This document shows, piece by piece, positions 15,983 to 25,671 of a stretch of 64,000 nt of DNA. Location: contig NZ_RMVG01000015.1 in NCBI RefSeq assembly GCF_003813865.1, positions 60,513-124,512 on the forward strand. The letters run 5' to 3'. The notes beneath the pieces are model-generated. The model was not told the DNA's origin. It did not search any database and saw nothing but the letters and a program-made list of their open reading frames with translations. A program made the position numbers and the translations under genes. The DNA comes from Candidatus Pantoea deserta (GTDB taxonomy: Bacteria > Pseudomonadota > Gammaproteobacteria > Enterobacterales > Enterobacteriaceae). Numbering within the stretch: position 1 is the first letter of the stretch; the number at the start of each line of letters is the position of its first letter.

Positions 15983-17161
15983 TTATAATACGTTTTCACC
16001 ATGGTGCTGGCGATACTCCTTTGGCGTTTTGGCATAGCTCTTTTTAAATACCGAATAAAAATATTGCAGCGACGGGTAGCCGCACATCTGGGAGATTTCA
16101 TTAATATTCAGAGAGGAAGAGGTCAGCAGCTCGCGCGCCTTTTCCAGCTTTTCGCGATGGATCATGGCGTGAATGGTATCGCCGGTCTCGTCGCGAAAGC
16201 GCTTCTCCAGATTAGATCGCGACATGCCGATAGCGTCCAGCACCTGCTCCACCTTGATGCCCTTACAGGCGTTGAAGCGAATGTAGTGCATCGCCTGAAT
16301 CACGGCCGGATCGCGCAGCGAGCGGAAATCAGTTGAGCGGCGAGCGATAACCTTGACCGGGGGCACCAGAATACGCTGTAGCGGCAGCGGCTGTTTATCC
16401 AGCAGGCGGTGCAGCAGCTTAGCGGCCTGGTAGCCCATCTGCCGCGAGCCTTGCGCTACGGAAGAGAGCGCCACGCGCGACAGATAGCGCGTCAGCTCTT
16501 CGTTATCGATGCCAATCACGCTCAGCTTTTCCGGCACCGGAATTTTAAGATGCTCGCAGGCCTGTAGCAGATGGCGCGCGCGGGCGTCGGTGACGGCGAT
16601 AATGCCAGTCTGCGGCGGCAGGGTTTGCAGCCAGTCGGCCAGCCGGTTCTGCGCGTGCTGCCAGTTTTCCGGCGCGGTATTCATGCCCTGATAGACCACG
16701 CCCTGATAGCGTTCGCGCTGCACCAGCTGACGAAACGCGTATTCGCGCTCCTGCGCCCAGCGCTTGCCGCTGGAGGCGGGCAGCCCGTAAAAGGCAAAGC
16801 GGTTAATGCCTTTTTCCTTAAGATGAAGAAAGGCGCTCTCCACCAGCGCCGCATTGTCCGTGGCGATATAGTGCACCGACGGATAATCCTGCTGGCGATG
16901 ATAGGAGCCGCCGACGCCCACAATCGGCACCTTAACGTTCGCCAGCAGCTGTTCGATTGAGCTGTCGTCATAGTCGGCGATCACGCCGTCGCCCAGCCAT
17001 TCACGGATATTTTCGATACGGCAGCGAAAATCCTCCTCGATAAAAATATCCCAGTCGGTCTGCGACGCCTGTAAATATTCGCCGACGCCCTCGACGACCT
17101 GACGGTCATACACCTTATTGGCATTGAACAGCAACGTAATGCGATAGCGTTTTTCATGCAT
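15983..17161 (-). CDS. xylR: Xylose operon activator XylR (AraC family)
   Basis: The 392-residue protein is the same length as E. coli XylR and starts at the same motif (KRYRITLLFNANKVYDRQVV). The N-terminal ~280 residues form a periplasmic-binding-like xylose-sensing domain. The last ~100 residues hold the two AraC helix-turn-helix motifs, including IKVEQVLDAIGMSRSNLEKR and ISQMCGYPSLQYFYSVFKKS. It should activate xylAB and xylFGH when xylose is bound. It lies 92 bases behind xylH on the same strand and may be both in the operon and separately transcribed. The frame is open up to 17287, but ATG 17161 fits. Confidence 0.96.
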   Translation of the reverse strand: MHEKRYRITLLFNANKVYDRQVVEGVGEYLQASQTDWDIFIEEDFRCRIENIREWLGDGVIADYDDSSIEQLLANVKVPIVGVGGSYHRQQDYPSVHYIATDNAALVESAFLHLKEKGINRFAFYGLPASSGKRWAQEREYAFRQLVQRERYQGVVYQGMNTAPENWQHAQNRLADWLQTLPPQTGIIAVTDARARHLLQACEHLKIPVPEKLSVIGIDNEELTRYLSRVALSSVAQGSRQMGYQAAKLLHRLLDKQPLPLQRILVPPVKVIARRSTDFRSLRDPAVIQAMHYIRFNACKGIKVEQVLDAIGMSRSNLEKRFRDETGDTIHAMIHREKLEKARELLTSSSLNINEISQMCGYPSLQYFYSVFKKSYAKTPKEYRQHHGENVL

Positions 17162-17253
17162 AGTGGCGCGCTCTCCTGAATCCCAGCGCAATGCATAGCA
17201 CGGCCAGATGTACAGCAGAAATTGTTTGCGCCACGTTGTGATCGCCGACGCGA

Positions 17254-18429
17254 TTACACCCGACGGCGCGTCGCGGTATCCATCCACACCGCCAGCAGCA
17301 GAATGGTCCCTTTGACGATGTACTGCCAGAAGGTAGGCACGTCCATCATGCTCATGCCGTTGTCCAGCGAGGCCATGATAAAGGCTCCCATCACCGCGCC
17401 CGCCACCGACCCGACGCCGCCGGCCAGGCTGGTGCCGCCGATCACGCAGGCGGCAATGGCGTCCAGCTCGGCAATATTGCCTGCCGACGGCGAACCTGCG
17501 CCGAGGCGCGAGCTGAGGATAAGACCGGCAATCGCCACCATCACGCCGTTGATGGCGAACACCGCCAGTTTGGTGCGCGCGACGTTAATGCCCGACAGTC
17601 GCGCCGCGTCGAGGTTGCCGCCGATGGCATAAATGCGGCGACCAAAGGCGGTACGCGTCGCCATAAACATGCCGCCCAGCAGCAGCAGCGCCAGCAGCAG
17701 CACCGGCGTGGGCACGCCGCGATAATCGTTCAGCAGCCAGATCGCGCCCAGCACCAGCACCGCCGTAATCGCCTGGCGCGCCACGGTGCCGCTGGCGGTG
17801 GACTGGCTCAGCCCAAGCTGCTGACGACGCAGGCGCAGACGCCACTGCCACAGCATAAACAGCGCCAGGCCGGCGATGCCGAAGCCGAAGCCGACGCCGT
17901 CAGCGAGATAGCTCTGTCCGATCTGCGACATGGCAGGCGTGGTCGGCGCGACCGTAGTGCCGTTGGTGATGCCGACCAGAATGCCGCGAAACGCCAGCAT
18001 GCCGGCCAGAGTGACGATAAACGACGGCACTTTGCGATAGGCGACCCACCAGCCGTTCCAGGTGCCCAGCAGCAGACCCATCAGCAGCGTGACCGCGATA
18101 GTCAGCGGCAGCGGCCAGCCGAGCCAGACATCAAAAATCGCCGCCGCCCCGCCGAGCAGCCCCATCATGGAGCCGACCGACAGATCGATCTCCGCCGAAA
18201 TAATGACAAACACCATGCCGACCGCCAGAATCCCGGTAATCGCCGTCTGGCGCAGCAGGTTAGAAAGGTTACGCGCGCTGAGCCAGGCGCCGTCGGTGGT
18301 CCAGGTAAAGAACAGAGCGATAACCAGGATAGCGCCCAGCATCACCAGCACCTGAAGATTAGGCAGCGAGAATTTTCCCGGCGACGGCGCGCCCGGCAGC
18401 GCGCCCTGACGACTTTCGGTTTTAAGCAT
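17254..18429 (-). CDS. xylH: Xylose ABC transporter permease XylH
   Basis: The 391-residue inner membrane permease of the ribose/xylose ABC family matches E. coli XylH (393 aa). It has about ten transmembrane segments and the conserved cytoplasmic block around [20 protein letters not shown] near the C-terminal quarter. It pairs with XylG (ATPase) and XylF (binding protein). ATG 18429 is preferred because a GGAG box lies 8 bases upstream. This start overlaps the end of xylG by 8 bases, implying coupled translation. An in-frame GTG at 18438 sits too close to that box. Confidence 0.95.
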   Translation of the reverse strand: MLKTESRQGALPGAPSPGKFSLPNLQVLVMLGAILVIALFFTWTTDGAWLSARNLSNLLRQTAITGILAVGMVFVIISAEIDLSVGSMMGLLGGAAAIFDVWLGWPLPLTIAVTLLMGLLLGTWNGWWVAYRKVPSFIVTLAGMLAFRGILVGITNGTTVAPTTPAMSQIGQSYLADGVGFGFGIAGLALFMLWQWRLRLRRQQLGLSQSTASGTVARQAITAVLVLGAIWLLNDYRGVPTPVLLLALLLLGGMFMATRTAFGRRIYAIGGNLDAARLSGINVARTKLAVFAINGVMVAIAGLILSSRLGAGSPSAGNIAELDAIAACVIGGTSLAGGVGSVAGAVMGAFIMASLDNGMSMMDVPTFWQYIVKGTILLLAVWMDTATRRRV

Positions 18430-19942
18430 AATGTTCACTCCGCAGGGCCGCTTCCATCACTTGCTCCTGAGTCAGGTTGTCGTTAATCAGATCGGCTTTG
18501 ATCCGTCCTTCATGCATGACCAGCACGCGATCGCTCAGGCCCAGCACTTCAGGCAGTTCGGACGAGATGACGATCACCGCGATCCCCTGCTGCACCAGGC
18601 TGTTGATCAGCAGATAGATCTCTTGCCGCGCGCCGACGTCGATGCCGCGCGTCGGCTCATCGAGGATTAAAATTTGCGGATTCAGCAGCAGACATTTCGC
18701 GAGGATCGCCTTTTGCTGGTTGCCGCCGCTCAGTCGGCCAATGGCCAGCTCCGGCGACGAGGTTTTCACGCGCAGTCGGGCGATTGACGCGTTGATGGTG
18801 TGCTGCTCGCGCGTCTCATCCAGCGGAGCAAAGCGGTGGCTGAACTGGTCCAGCGCCGCCAGGGTGATATTTTTGCCGACGCTCATTAATGGCACGATGC
18901 CGTCTTTCTTGCGGTCTTCCGGCACCATCGCAATACCCTGCGCGATTGCCTGCTGGCAGTCGTTGATTTGCACCTTTTTACCGTTGATCCAGATGTCGCC
19001 CTGCCAGCGCCCAGGCCAGACGCCAAACAGACACTGCACCGTTTCGGTTCGGCCCGCGCCGACCAGTCCGGCGATGCCGAGGATCTCGCCGCGCTTCAGG
19101 CTAAAGGAGACGTCGTTAACGCGCCGCACGTGGCGATTGACCGGATGCCAGGCGGTGAGATTTTCCACCCGCAGCACCGTCTCGCCGATGGCGTGCCGCT
19201 GATGCGGATAGAGCGCCGTCAGCTCGCGCCCGACCATCATGGTGATGATGTCGTCCTCGCTAAGCCCGGCAGCCGGTCGGGTTGCAATCGGCTTGCCGTC
19301 GCGAATGACGCAAATGGTGTCGGAAATCGCTTTCACCTCGTTCAGCTTGTGCGAAATATAGATGCAGGCGATGCCGTGATCGCGCAGGTTATGAATAATG
19401 CTCAGCAGCACCTCGGTTTCCCGCTCGGTCAGCGATGACGTCGGCTCATCCAGGATCAGCAGCCGCACCTGTTTATTCAGCGCGCGGGCGATCTCTACCA
19501 GCTGCTGCTGGCCCAGGCCGAGATCGCCGACGCGGGTATGGGGCGAGACATTCAGCTTCACCCGCGCCAGCAGCTGCTGACAGCGCAGCGTCATGGTTTC
19601 GTCATCGACAATGCCGAAGCGGCCCAGCTCCGCGCCGAGAAAAATGTTTTCCATTACCGTCAACTGCCGCACCAGCGCCAGCTCCTGGTGAATGATCACA
19701 ATCCCCTTGCGTTCGGTGTCGCGGATGGTCTGCGCCTGAATCTCGTCACCGGCAAAGTAGATCTGGCCTTCAAAGTCGCCGTGAGGGTAAAGCCCGCACA
19801 GGATTTTCATCAGCGTGGATTTACCTGAGCCGTTTTCGCCGCACAGCGACATGACCTCGCCGCTCTCCAGCCGCAGGCTAACGTTATCCAGCGCTTTCAC
19901 CGCGCCGAAACGCTTGGTGATGTTGTTCATTTCCAGCAGCAT
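18422..19942 (-). CDS. xylG: Xylose ABC transporter ATP-binding protein XylG
   Basis: The 506-residue protein contains two fused ABC ATPase domains. The first has Walker [10 protein letters not shown] at residues 34-42, signature [15 protein letters not shown] and Walker [12 protein letters not shown]. The second has a degenerate Walker A ([10 protein letters not shown]) but an intact signature [13 protein letters not shown] and Walker [12 protein letters not shown]. This asymmetry is typical of the RbsA/XylG/AraG group. It powers xylose import through XylH. It lies between xylF (28-base gap) and xylH (overlap). It is slightly shorter than E. coli XylG (513) at the C terminus. Confidence 0.96.
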   Translation of the reverse strand: MLLEMNNITKRFGAVKALDNVSLRLESGEVMSLCGENGSGKSTLMKILCGLYPHGDFEGQIYFAGDEIQAQTIRDTERKGIVIIHQELALVRQLTVMENIFLGAELGRFGIVDDETMTLRCQQLLARVKLNVSPHTRVGDLGLGQQQLVEIARALNKQVRLLILDEPTSSLTERETEVLLSIIHNLRDHGIACIYISHKLNEVKAISDTICVIRDGKPIATRPAAGLSEDDIITMMVGRELTALYPHQRHAIGETVLRVENLTAWHPVNRHVRRVNDVSFSLKRGEILGIAGLVGAGRTETVQCLFGVWPGRWQGDIWINGKKVQINDCQQAIAQGIAMVPEDRKKDGIVPLMSVGKNITLAALDQFSHRFAPLDETREQHTINASIARLRVKTSSPELAIGRLSGGNQQKAILAKCLLLNPQILILDEPTRGIDVGARQEIYLLINSLVQQGIAVIVISSELPEVLGLSDRVLVMHEGRIKADLINDNLTQEQVMEAALRSEHYA

Positions 19943-19970
19943 CGGTCTCTCCTTTTCGCGCCAGGCGCGC

Positions 19971-20963
19971 TCAGAGTTCGCTCTGTTTATGGAAGCCGTC
20001 TTTCACCACGGTGCTTTCGATATTGTCTTTATTGACCTGAATCGGCGTCAGCAGACGAGAGGGCACGTCTTTCAGGCCGTTATTCAGCTTGCCGTTGCTG
20101 GCGGGCGTCTTGTCGTTGCCCAGTTCGATCGCGATATTGGCCGCTTCGGTGGCGAGTTTGGTTATCGGCTTATAGACGGTCATGGTCTGGGTGCCGTTCA
20201 TGATGCGCTTAATGGCGGCAAGATCGGCGTCCTGGCCGGAGATGGCGACTTTACCCGCCAGGCCCTGGGCGCTCAGCGCCTGAATGGCGCCGCCTGCGGT
20301 GGCGTCGTTGGAGGCGACCACCGCGTCGATATGATTGCTGTTGGCGGTCAGGGCGTTTTCCATGATTTTCAGCGCGTTTTCCGGCAGCCAGGCGTCAACC
20401 CACTGGTCGCCGACCACTTTAATACTGCCGTTGTCGATAAGGGGTTTTAATACCTTCATCTGACCCGCGCGAAACAGGTGCGCGTTATTATCGACCGGCG
20501 AGCCGCCCATCAGAAAATAGTTTCCTTTAGGCACCTGCTTAACAATACTTTCCGCCTGAAGCTCGCCGACTTTTTCATTATCAAAAGAGATATAGAAATC
20601 GATGTCGGCGTTATTAATCATGCGGTCATAGGCCAGCACTTTAATGCCTTCGCGTTTCGCTTCGGCGACGACATTACTTAACACCTGGCCGTTATAGGGA
20701 ATGATCACCAGCACATCGACGCCGCGATTGATCATATTTTCAATTTGCGACATCTGCGTCTCTTCATTGCCGTTGGCCGACTGCACAAAGACTTTCGCGC
20801 CCTGTGATTCCGCCTGCTTAACGAAAATGTCGCGGTCTTTCTGCCAGCGCTCCAGGCGCAGGTCGTCAATGGCCATACCGATCTTCACTTCTTTCGCTAC
20901 ACCGGCATGACTGAACAGCGCCAGCGCGGCGCAGGCGGCTAACAGCGTAAGTTTCATTTTCAT
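19971..20963 (-). CDS. xylF: D-xylose periplasmic binding protein XylF
   Basis: The 330-residue protein has a signal peptide, with cleavage expected after the alanine at SHAGVA and before [11 protein letters not shown]. The mature part is a type I periplasmic binding protein nearly identical to E. coli XylF in the sugar-binding regions ([52 protein letters not shown]). It captures xylose for XylGH. The chosen start has AGGA 8 bases upstream; in-frame ATGs also exist at 20972 and 20957. It is the first gene of xylFGHR and is divergent from xylA. Confidence 0.96.
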   Translation of the reverse strand: MKMKLTLLAACAALALFSHAGVAKEVKIGMAIDDLRLERWQKDRDIFVKQAESQGAKVFVQSANGNEETQMSQIENMINRGVDVLVIIPYNGQVLSNVVAEAKREGIKVLAYDRMINNADIDFYISFDNEKVGELQAESIVKQVPKGNYFLMGGSPVDNNAHLFRAGQMKVLKPLIDNGSIKVVGDQWVDAWLPENALKIMENALTANSNHIDAVVASNDATAGGAIQALSAQGLAGKVAISGQDADLAAIKRIMNGTQTMTVYKPITKLATEAANIAIELGNDKTPASNGKLNNGLKDVPSRLLTPIQVNKDNIESTVVKDGFHKQSEL

Positions 20964-21299
20964 GGTATTCATCCTGTAGGTAGAGGCTGTTGTCGTTATC
21001 GCTATGAACCAGGCGGATGAATTGTTGACCTGATATTCAGGCAACATCAATTACTGATTTTTATCCGGCGATTACGTTTTTTGGTTTATTTGCGATTTTA
21101 TGAGCGCGATCGAAATTTGACGTTTTTAGGAAAAGACAATCGGAATTTCTGCGGTTGTCTTTATTAATTTGCGAGCGGCAGCACAAATATTAATTATCTT
21201 AAACAGGGTGTGAAATTTCGTAATTGAGCCGGCGGAAAACGCGCAAGCAATATAAAGGCACACGGCCCACTGTCCGGATTTCACGCTGAGGAGCGAAAC
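20964..21299. promoter_or_regulatory. xylF / xylA divergent control region
   Basis: This 336-base gap separates xylF (minus) from xylA (plus) and must hold both XylR-activated promoters. Visible repeats are ATCGAAATTTGA (21109-21120) and ATCGGAATTTCT (about 30 bases on), plus TACGTTTTTTGG and GACGTTTTTAGG (46 bases apart). These are candidate XylR half-sites. A TGTGA half-site at 21209-21213 could be part of a CRP site, but its partner is poor. TATAAA at 21251 is a possible xylA -10. Exact sites are inferred. Confidence 0.55.
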
Positions 21300-22622
21300 A
21301 TGCACGCCTATTTCGACCAGATCGAACGCGTTCGTTTTGAAGGGGTAAAGAGTACCAATCCACTGGCCTTCCGCCATTACAATCCTGATGAGGTTATCCT
21401 CGGCAAAACCATGGCCGAACACCTGCGCTTCGCCGCCTGCTACTGGCACACCTTCTGCTGGAACGGCGCGGATATGTTCGGCGTCGGCGCGTTCGATCGC
21501 CCCTGGCAAAAGAGCGGCGACGCGCTACAGCTGGCGAAGCTGAAGGCCGACGTGGCCTTTGAGTTTTTCCACAAGCTGAACGTGCCCTACTACTGCTTCC
21601 ACGACGTGGACGTTGCGCCGGAAGGGGATTCGCTGCGCAGCTATCAGGAAAATTTCGCCGTTATGACCGACAAGCTGCTGGAGAAGCAGCAGGAGAGCGG
21701 CGTGAAGCTGTTGTGGGGCACCGCCAACTGCTTTACCCATCCGCGCTATGGCGCAGGCGCGGCAACCAGCCCCGATCCAGAGGTTTTCGCCTGGGCGGCG
21801 ACTCAGGTGTGCAGCGCCATGCAGGCGACGCAGACGCTGGGCGGGGAAAACTACGTGCTGTGGGGCGGTCGCGAAGGGTATGAAACCCTGCTGAATACCG
21901 ATCTGCGCCAGGAGCGCGAGCAGATTGGCCGCTTTATGCAGATGGTGGTAGAGCACAAGCATAAGATTGGTTTCCAGGGCACGCTGCTGATCGAGCCGAA
22001 ACCGCAGGAGCCAACCAAACATCAGTATGATTATGATGTGGCGACGGTGTATGGCTTTCTGAAGCAGTTCGGCCTGGAAAAAGAGATTAAGGTCAACGTC
22101 GAGGCGAACCACGCCACTCTGGCGGGTCATTCGTTTCATCATGAGATCGCCACCGCTATCGCGCTGGGTATTTTTGGCTCGGTGGATGCTAACCGGGGCG
22201 ACAGCCAGTGCGGCTGGGATACCGATCAGTTCCCGATCAGCGTCGAAGAGAATGCGCTGGTGCTGTATGAGATCATCAAAGCGGGCGGCTTTACCACCGG
22301 CGGCCTGAACTTCGACGCCAAAGTACGCCGCCAGAGCACCGATAAATACGATCTGTTTTACGGCCATATCGGCGCGATGGACACGATGGCGCTGGCGCTG
22401 AAGGTGGCGGCGCGCATGGTTGAGGCGGGCGAGCTGGATCAGCGCGTGGCGCAGCGCTACAGCGGCTGGAATGGTGAGTTCGGCCAGCAAATTTTGAAAG
22501 GCGAGTTTTCCCTCGCCTCGCTGGCGGCGCATGCTCAGCAACAGCAGTTTAATCCGCAGCATCGCAGCGGCCGCCAGGAGCAGCTGGAGAACCTGGTAAA
22601 CCACTATCTTTTTAACTTCTGA
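21300..22622 (+). CDS. xylA: Xylose isomerase XylA
   Basis: The 440-residue TIM-barrel metalloenzyme converts D-xylose to D-xylulose. It has the same length and sequence blocks as E. coli XylA. The catalytic histidine/aspartate are in [11 protein letters not shown], the metal and substrate residues in WGGREGYE and [15 protein letters not shown], and the metal-binding Glu/His in [16 protein letters not shown]. The C-terminal arm mediates tetramer contacts. A GAGG ribosome-binding site precedes ATG 21300. It is followed 17 bases later by xylB, forming the catabolic half of the xylose locus. Confidence 0.98.
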   Translation: MHAYFDQIERVRFEGVKSTNPLAFRHYNPDEVILGKTMAEHLRFAACYWHTFCWNGADMFGVGAFDRPWQKSGDALQLAKLKADVAFEFFHKLNVPYYCFHDVDVAPEGDSLRSYQENFAVMTDKLLEKQQESGVKLLWGTANCFTHPRYGAGAATSPDPEVFAWAATQVCSAMQATQTLGGENYVLWGGREGYETLLNTDLRQEREQIGRFMQMVVEHKHKIGFQGTLLIEPKPQEPTKHQYDYDVATVYGFLKQFGLEKEIKVNVEANHATLAGHSFHHEIATAIALGIFGSVDANRGDSQCGWDTDQFPISVEENALVLYEIIKAGGFTTGGLNFDAKVRRQSTDKYDLFYGHIGAMDTMALALKVAARMVEAGELDQRVAQRYSGWNGEFGQQILKGEFSLASLAAHAQQQQFNPQHRSGRQEQLENLVNHYLFNF

Positions 22623-22639
22623 GACAATCGGAGCAAGGC

Positions 22640-24082
22640 ATGTATATCGGGATCGATTTAGGCACGTCCGGAGTGAAAGTGGCGCTGCTGGATGCGCAGG
22701 GTGAGGTCGCGGCGGTGACCAGCGCGCCGTTGCAGGTGTCGCGCCCGCGCGCGCTCTGGAGCGAGCAGGATCCCGAAAGCTGGTGGCTGGCGACCGATCG
22801 GGCGATGCAGACGCTGGCGCAGCAGCATACCCTGAGCGAGGTAAAAGCCATTGGCCTGAGCGGGCAGATGCATGGCGCAACGCTGCTCGACAGCGCGCAC
22901 CGCGTGCTGCGTCCGGCCATGTTATGGAACGACGGGCGCAGCGGCGAGCAGTGCCGCGAGCTGGAGCGGCGCGTGCCTGAGTCGCGCCAGATTACCGGCA
23001 ACCTGACGATGCCTGGCTTTACTGCGCCCAAGCTACTGTGGGTGCGGCAGCATGAGCCGGACATTTTTCGTCAGGTGGCGAAGGTGCTGCTGCCGAAAGA
23101 TTATCTGCGCTGGCGGCTAAGCGGGGACTTTGCCAGCGATATGTCCGATGCGTCAGGCACGATGTGGCTGGATGTGGCGCGCCGCGACTGGAGCGACGTC
23201 ATGCTGGCCGCCTGCGGTCTGACGCGCGAGCAGATGCCGCAGCTGTTTGAGGGCAACGCCGTCACGGGGACGCTCAGCCGCGACATCGCGCAACGCTGGG
23301 GGCTGTCGCCGGTGCCGCTGGTGGCGGGCGGCGGCGATAACGCTGCGGGCGCAGTAGGCGTTGGGATGACGGAACCGGGCCAGGGGATGCTGTCGCTTGG
23401 CACCTCTGGCGTCTATTTTGTGGTCAGCGATGGCTACCTCAGTAATCCGCAGCGCGCGGTGCACAGCTTCTGCCACGCGCTGCCGCAGCGCTGGCATCTG
23501 ATGTCGGTGATCCTCAGCGCGGCGGCCTGCCTCGACTGGGCAGCCGAACTGACCGGCTGCGCCGATGTGCCGCAGCTGCTGGCGGAAGCGGAACGCGCGG
23601 ACGAAAGCGCGACGCCGCTGTGGTTTCTGCCCTATCTCTCTGGTGAGCGCACGCCGCACAATAACCCGCAGGCGACAGGCGCGTTCTTCGGCCTGACGCA
23701 TCAGCATCGCCGGCCTGAACTGGCGCGGGCGGTGCTGGAGGGCGTCGGCTATGCGCTGGCGCAGGGCATGGATGCGGTGCACGAGTGCGGCGTAACGCCC
23801 TCCAGCATTATGCTGATCGGCGGCGGCGCGCGCAGCGCGCTCTGGCGGCAGATGCTGGCCGACATCAGCGGACAGACGCTCGATTACTGTCAGGGCGGTG
23901 AAGTCGGTCCGGCGCTGGGCGCGGCGCGGCTGGCGCAGCTGGCAATCGATGCGCAGGCGGCGATGCCCGCCTTAACGCGCGTCCAGCGCCATCAGCCTGA
24001 TGCCGCCCGCTACCAGCGCTATCAGCCCTTGCGCGAGACCTTTGCTCGTCTCTATACGCAGCTTGCGCCGCTGATGCAGTAA
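22640..24082 (+). CDS. xylB: Xylulokinase XylB
   Basis: The 480-residue FGGY-family kinase phosphorylates D-xylulose to xylulose 5-phosphate for the pentose phosphate pathway. The N-terminal phosphate motif is GIDLGTSGVKVALLD (residues 4-18). The catalytic aspartate lies in WNDGRS. The C-terminal adenosine motif is GGGARSALWRQMLADI (about 395-410). It is four residues shorter than E. coli XylB (484). It is co-directional with xylA at a 17-base gap, so almost surely cotranscribed. No strong terminator is visible directly after it. Confidence 0.97.
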   Translation: MYIGIDLGTSGVKVALLDAQGEVAAVTSAPLQVSRPRALWSEQDPESWWLATDRAMQTLAQQHTLSEVKAIGLSGQMHGATLLDSAHRVLRPAMLWNDGRSGEQCRELERRVPESRQITGNLTMPGFTAPKLLWVRQHEPDIFRQVAKVLLPKDYLRWRLSGDFASDMSDASGTMWLDVARRDWSDVMLAACGLTREQMPQLFEGNAVTGTLSRDIAQRWGLSPVPLVAGGGDNAAGAVGVGMTEPGQGMLSLGTSGVYFVVSDGYLSNPQRAVHSFCHALPQRWHLMSVILSAAACLDWAAELTGCADVPQLLAEAERADESATPLWFLPYLSGERTPHNNPQATGAFFGLTHQHRRPELARAVLEGVGYALAQGMDAVHECGVTPSSIMLIGGGARSALWRQMLADISGQTLDYCQGGEVGPALGAARLAQLAIDAQAAMPALTRVQRHQPDAARYQRYQPLRETFARLYTQLAPLMQ

Positions 24083-24181
24083 GCTTGTCCGCTACTGTCA
24101 CCATCTTGTCCTGATTTGGCCTTCTTACCTGGCTTCAGGCCCGTCATTATGGGCCTGAACTTAATTATCAGGAGGCCGAAA

Positions 24182-24721
24182 ATGGCACAGGCAGCGTTAT
24201 TGGTTATCGATGTTCAGCAGTCGTTTTTACACCGTGATTTCTGGCAGGATGAGGACGTTCCGGCGTTTCAGCGCAACATCAGCGCGCTGATCGAGGGCTG
24301 CCAGGCGAAAGCGATTCCGGTGATCGATGTGTTTCATGTCGCAGAGCAGGGACCCTTTTCACTGGACTCCGGCTGGGTGAAACGCATGGATTTCTTGCAG
24401 CATCAGGCAACCCTGAGCGTGCAGAAGCGCGTGCACAATGCGCTGACCGAATCCGGACTGCTGCCCTGGCTGCAGGCGCAGGCGATCGATACCCTGATTA
24501 TCAGCGGCATCCGCACCGAACAGTGCTGCGAAACCACCGCGCGCGTGGCGTCCGATTTGGGTTTTAAGGTACTGTTTGTCTCTGAAGCGACGCTGACTTT
24601 TCCGATGACGCACAACGGCGTCACGCTCAGCAGCGCCGAACTGATCCACCGCACTGAGACGGTACTGGTCAACCGCTTTGCCGAGGTGGTCAGCGTGGAA
24701 GCGTGTCTGGCACGCGTCTGA
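24182..24721 (+). CDS. Isochorismatase-family cysteine hydrolase
   Basis: The 179-residue Rossmann-like hydrolase has the family triad: Asp in VIDVQQSF, a Lys near SVQKRVHNA, and nucleophilic Cys in RTEQCCET. A cis-peptide region ISGIRTEQC also fits. Members hydrolyse isochorismate, nicotinamide, carbamoyl-sarcosine or related amides; no specificity can be read here. GGAGG lies a few bases before ATG 24182. The start of the DJ-1/AraC regulator follows 17 bases after its stop, so the two probably form an operon in which the regulator controls the hydrolase. Confidence 0.88.
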   Translation: MAQAALLVIDVQQSFLHRDFWQDEDVPAFQRNISALIEGCQAKAIPVIDVFHVAEQGPFSLDSGWVKRMDFLQHQATLSVQKRVHNALTESGLLPWLQAQAIDTLIISGIRTEQCCETTARVASDLGFKVLFVSEATLTFPMTHNGVTLSSAELIHRTETVLVNRFAEVVSVEACLARV

Positions 24722-24738
24722 TCTAAAGGAGTGGCGCG

Positions 24739-25671
24739 ATGGCGCAAAACGTTCTGTTTCTTACCTTGCCCGGCGTGATGGCGCTCGATCTGACCGGGCC
24801 GGCCGAGACGCTGCGGCTGGCGGGAGACCGCTTCGCGCTGCGCTACATTGGTCCGCAGGCATCTGTGCTGAGTTCTACGCAAATGACCATCGCCGACATC
24901 GAACCCCTGCCGGAAACGCTGCCGCCCGACAGCCTGCTGGTGGTGCCGGGCGTCAGCGACTCGACCGTCTGGTTCAGCACGGAACAGGCTGACATCGCGC
25001 GCCGCTGGCTGCAACGCCAGCGGCCGCTGCTGCGCGCGCAGCAGCTCACCCTGATCTGCGTCTGCTCCGGCGCGCTGCTGGCGGCGCAGGCCGGTTTGCT
25101 CGACGGCGTGCAGTGCACCACCCATCACGATGTTCTGCTGCGCCTGAAAGCCGCCGCGCCGGCGGCGCTGATAAAAGAAAACCGCGTCTTCGTCGACGAC
25201 GGCAATATCTGGACCAGCGCAGGCATTACCGCCGGGATTGACCTCTCGCTGCACCTGATCAACCGGCTGTGCGGCGCGCAGGCGGCGCTGCAGGTGGCGC
25301 GCGACATGGTGGTGTGGTTCCGCCGTTCCGGCGACGATCCTCAGCTTTCCCCCTGGCTGCGCTACCGTAATCATCTGCATCCGGCGATTCACCGCGCGCA
25401 AGACGTGATGATCGCCCATCCTGAGCATGACTGGTCGCTGGATGACCTCGCCGCGCAGGTTCACGTCAGCGGACGGCATCTGGCGCGCCTGTTCCGCCAG
25501 CATCTGAGCATCAGCGTGCGCGAATACCACGAGCAGCTGCGGCTGGGCATTGCGCGTCAGCGCCAGCAGCAGGGCGAAGGGGCGGAAAAAGCGGCGCTGG
25601 CCGCAGGCTTCTCCTCGGCGCGTCAGCTACGACGCGCCCGCGATCGCTGGCGCGATCAGCTTACCCAGTGA
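24739..25671 (+). CDS. GATase1-like/AraC transcriptional regulator (FtrA type)
   Basis: The 310-residue protein has an N-terminal DJ-1/PfpI (class I glutamine amidotransferase-like) domain with the nucleophile-elbow-like CVCSGALLAAQAGLLDG at about residues 110-126. The C-terminal AraC DNA-binding domain (about 215-310) has helix-turn-helix WSLDDLAAQVHVSGRHLARL and a second one near AALAAGFSSARQLRRA. This combination is that of FtrA/GlxA-type regulators. It lies 17 bases behind the isochorismatase-like gene. Its stop overlaps the convergent wecH stop region by 16 bases. Effector unknown. Confidence 0.88.
   Translation: MAQNVLFLTLPGVMALDLTGPAETLRLAGDRFALRYIGPQASVLSSTQMTIADIEPLPETLPPDSLLVVPGVSDSTVWFSTEQADIARRWLQRQRPLLRAQQLTLICVCSGALLAAQAGLLDGVQCTTHHDVLLRLKAAAPAALIKENRVFVDDGNIWTSAGITAGIDLSLHLINRLCGAQAALQVARDMVVWFRRSGDDPQLSPWLRYRNHLHPAIHRAQDVMIAHPEHDWSLDDLAAQVHVSGRHLARLFRQHLSISVREYHEQLRLGIARQRQQQGEGAEKAALAAGFSSARQLRRARDRWRDQLTQ

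Noticed and set aside
21209..21224. CRP site in the xylA promoter
   Set aside because: The left half TGTGA is perfect but the right half is almost unmatched, so it is mentioned only within the control region.
23153..23782. Long antisense frames over xylB, argB, ppc, glyS and other genes
   Set aside because: They are shadows of high-GC coding sequence in other frames, without start signals or recognisable protein features.
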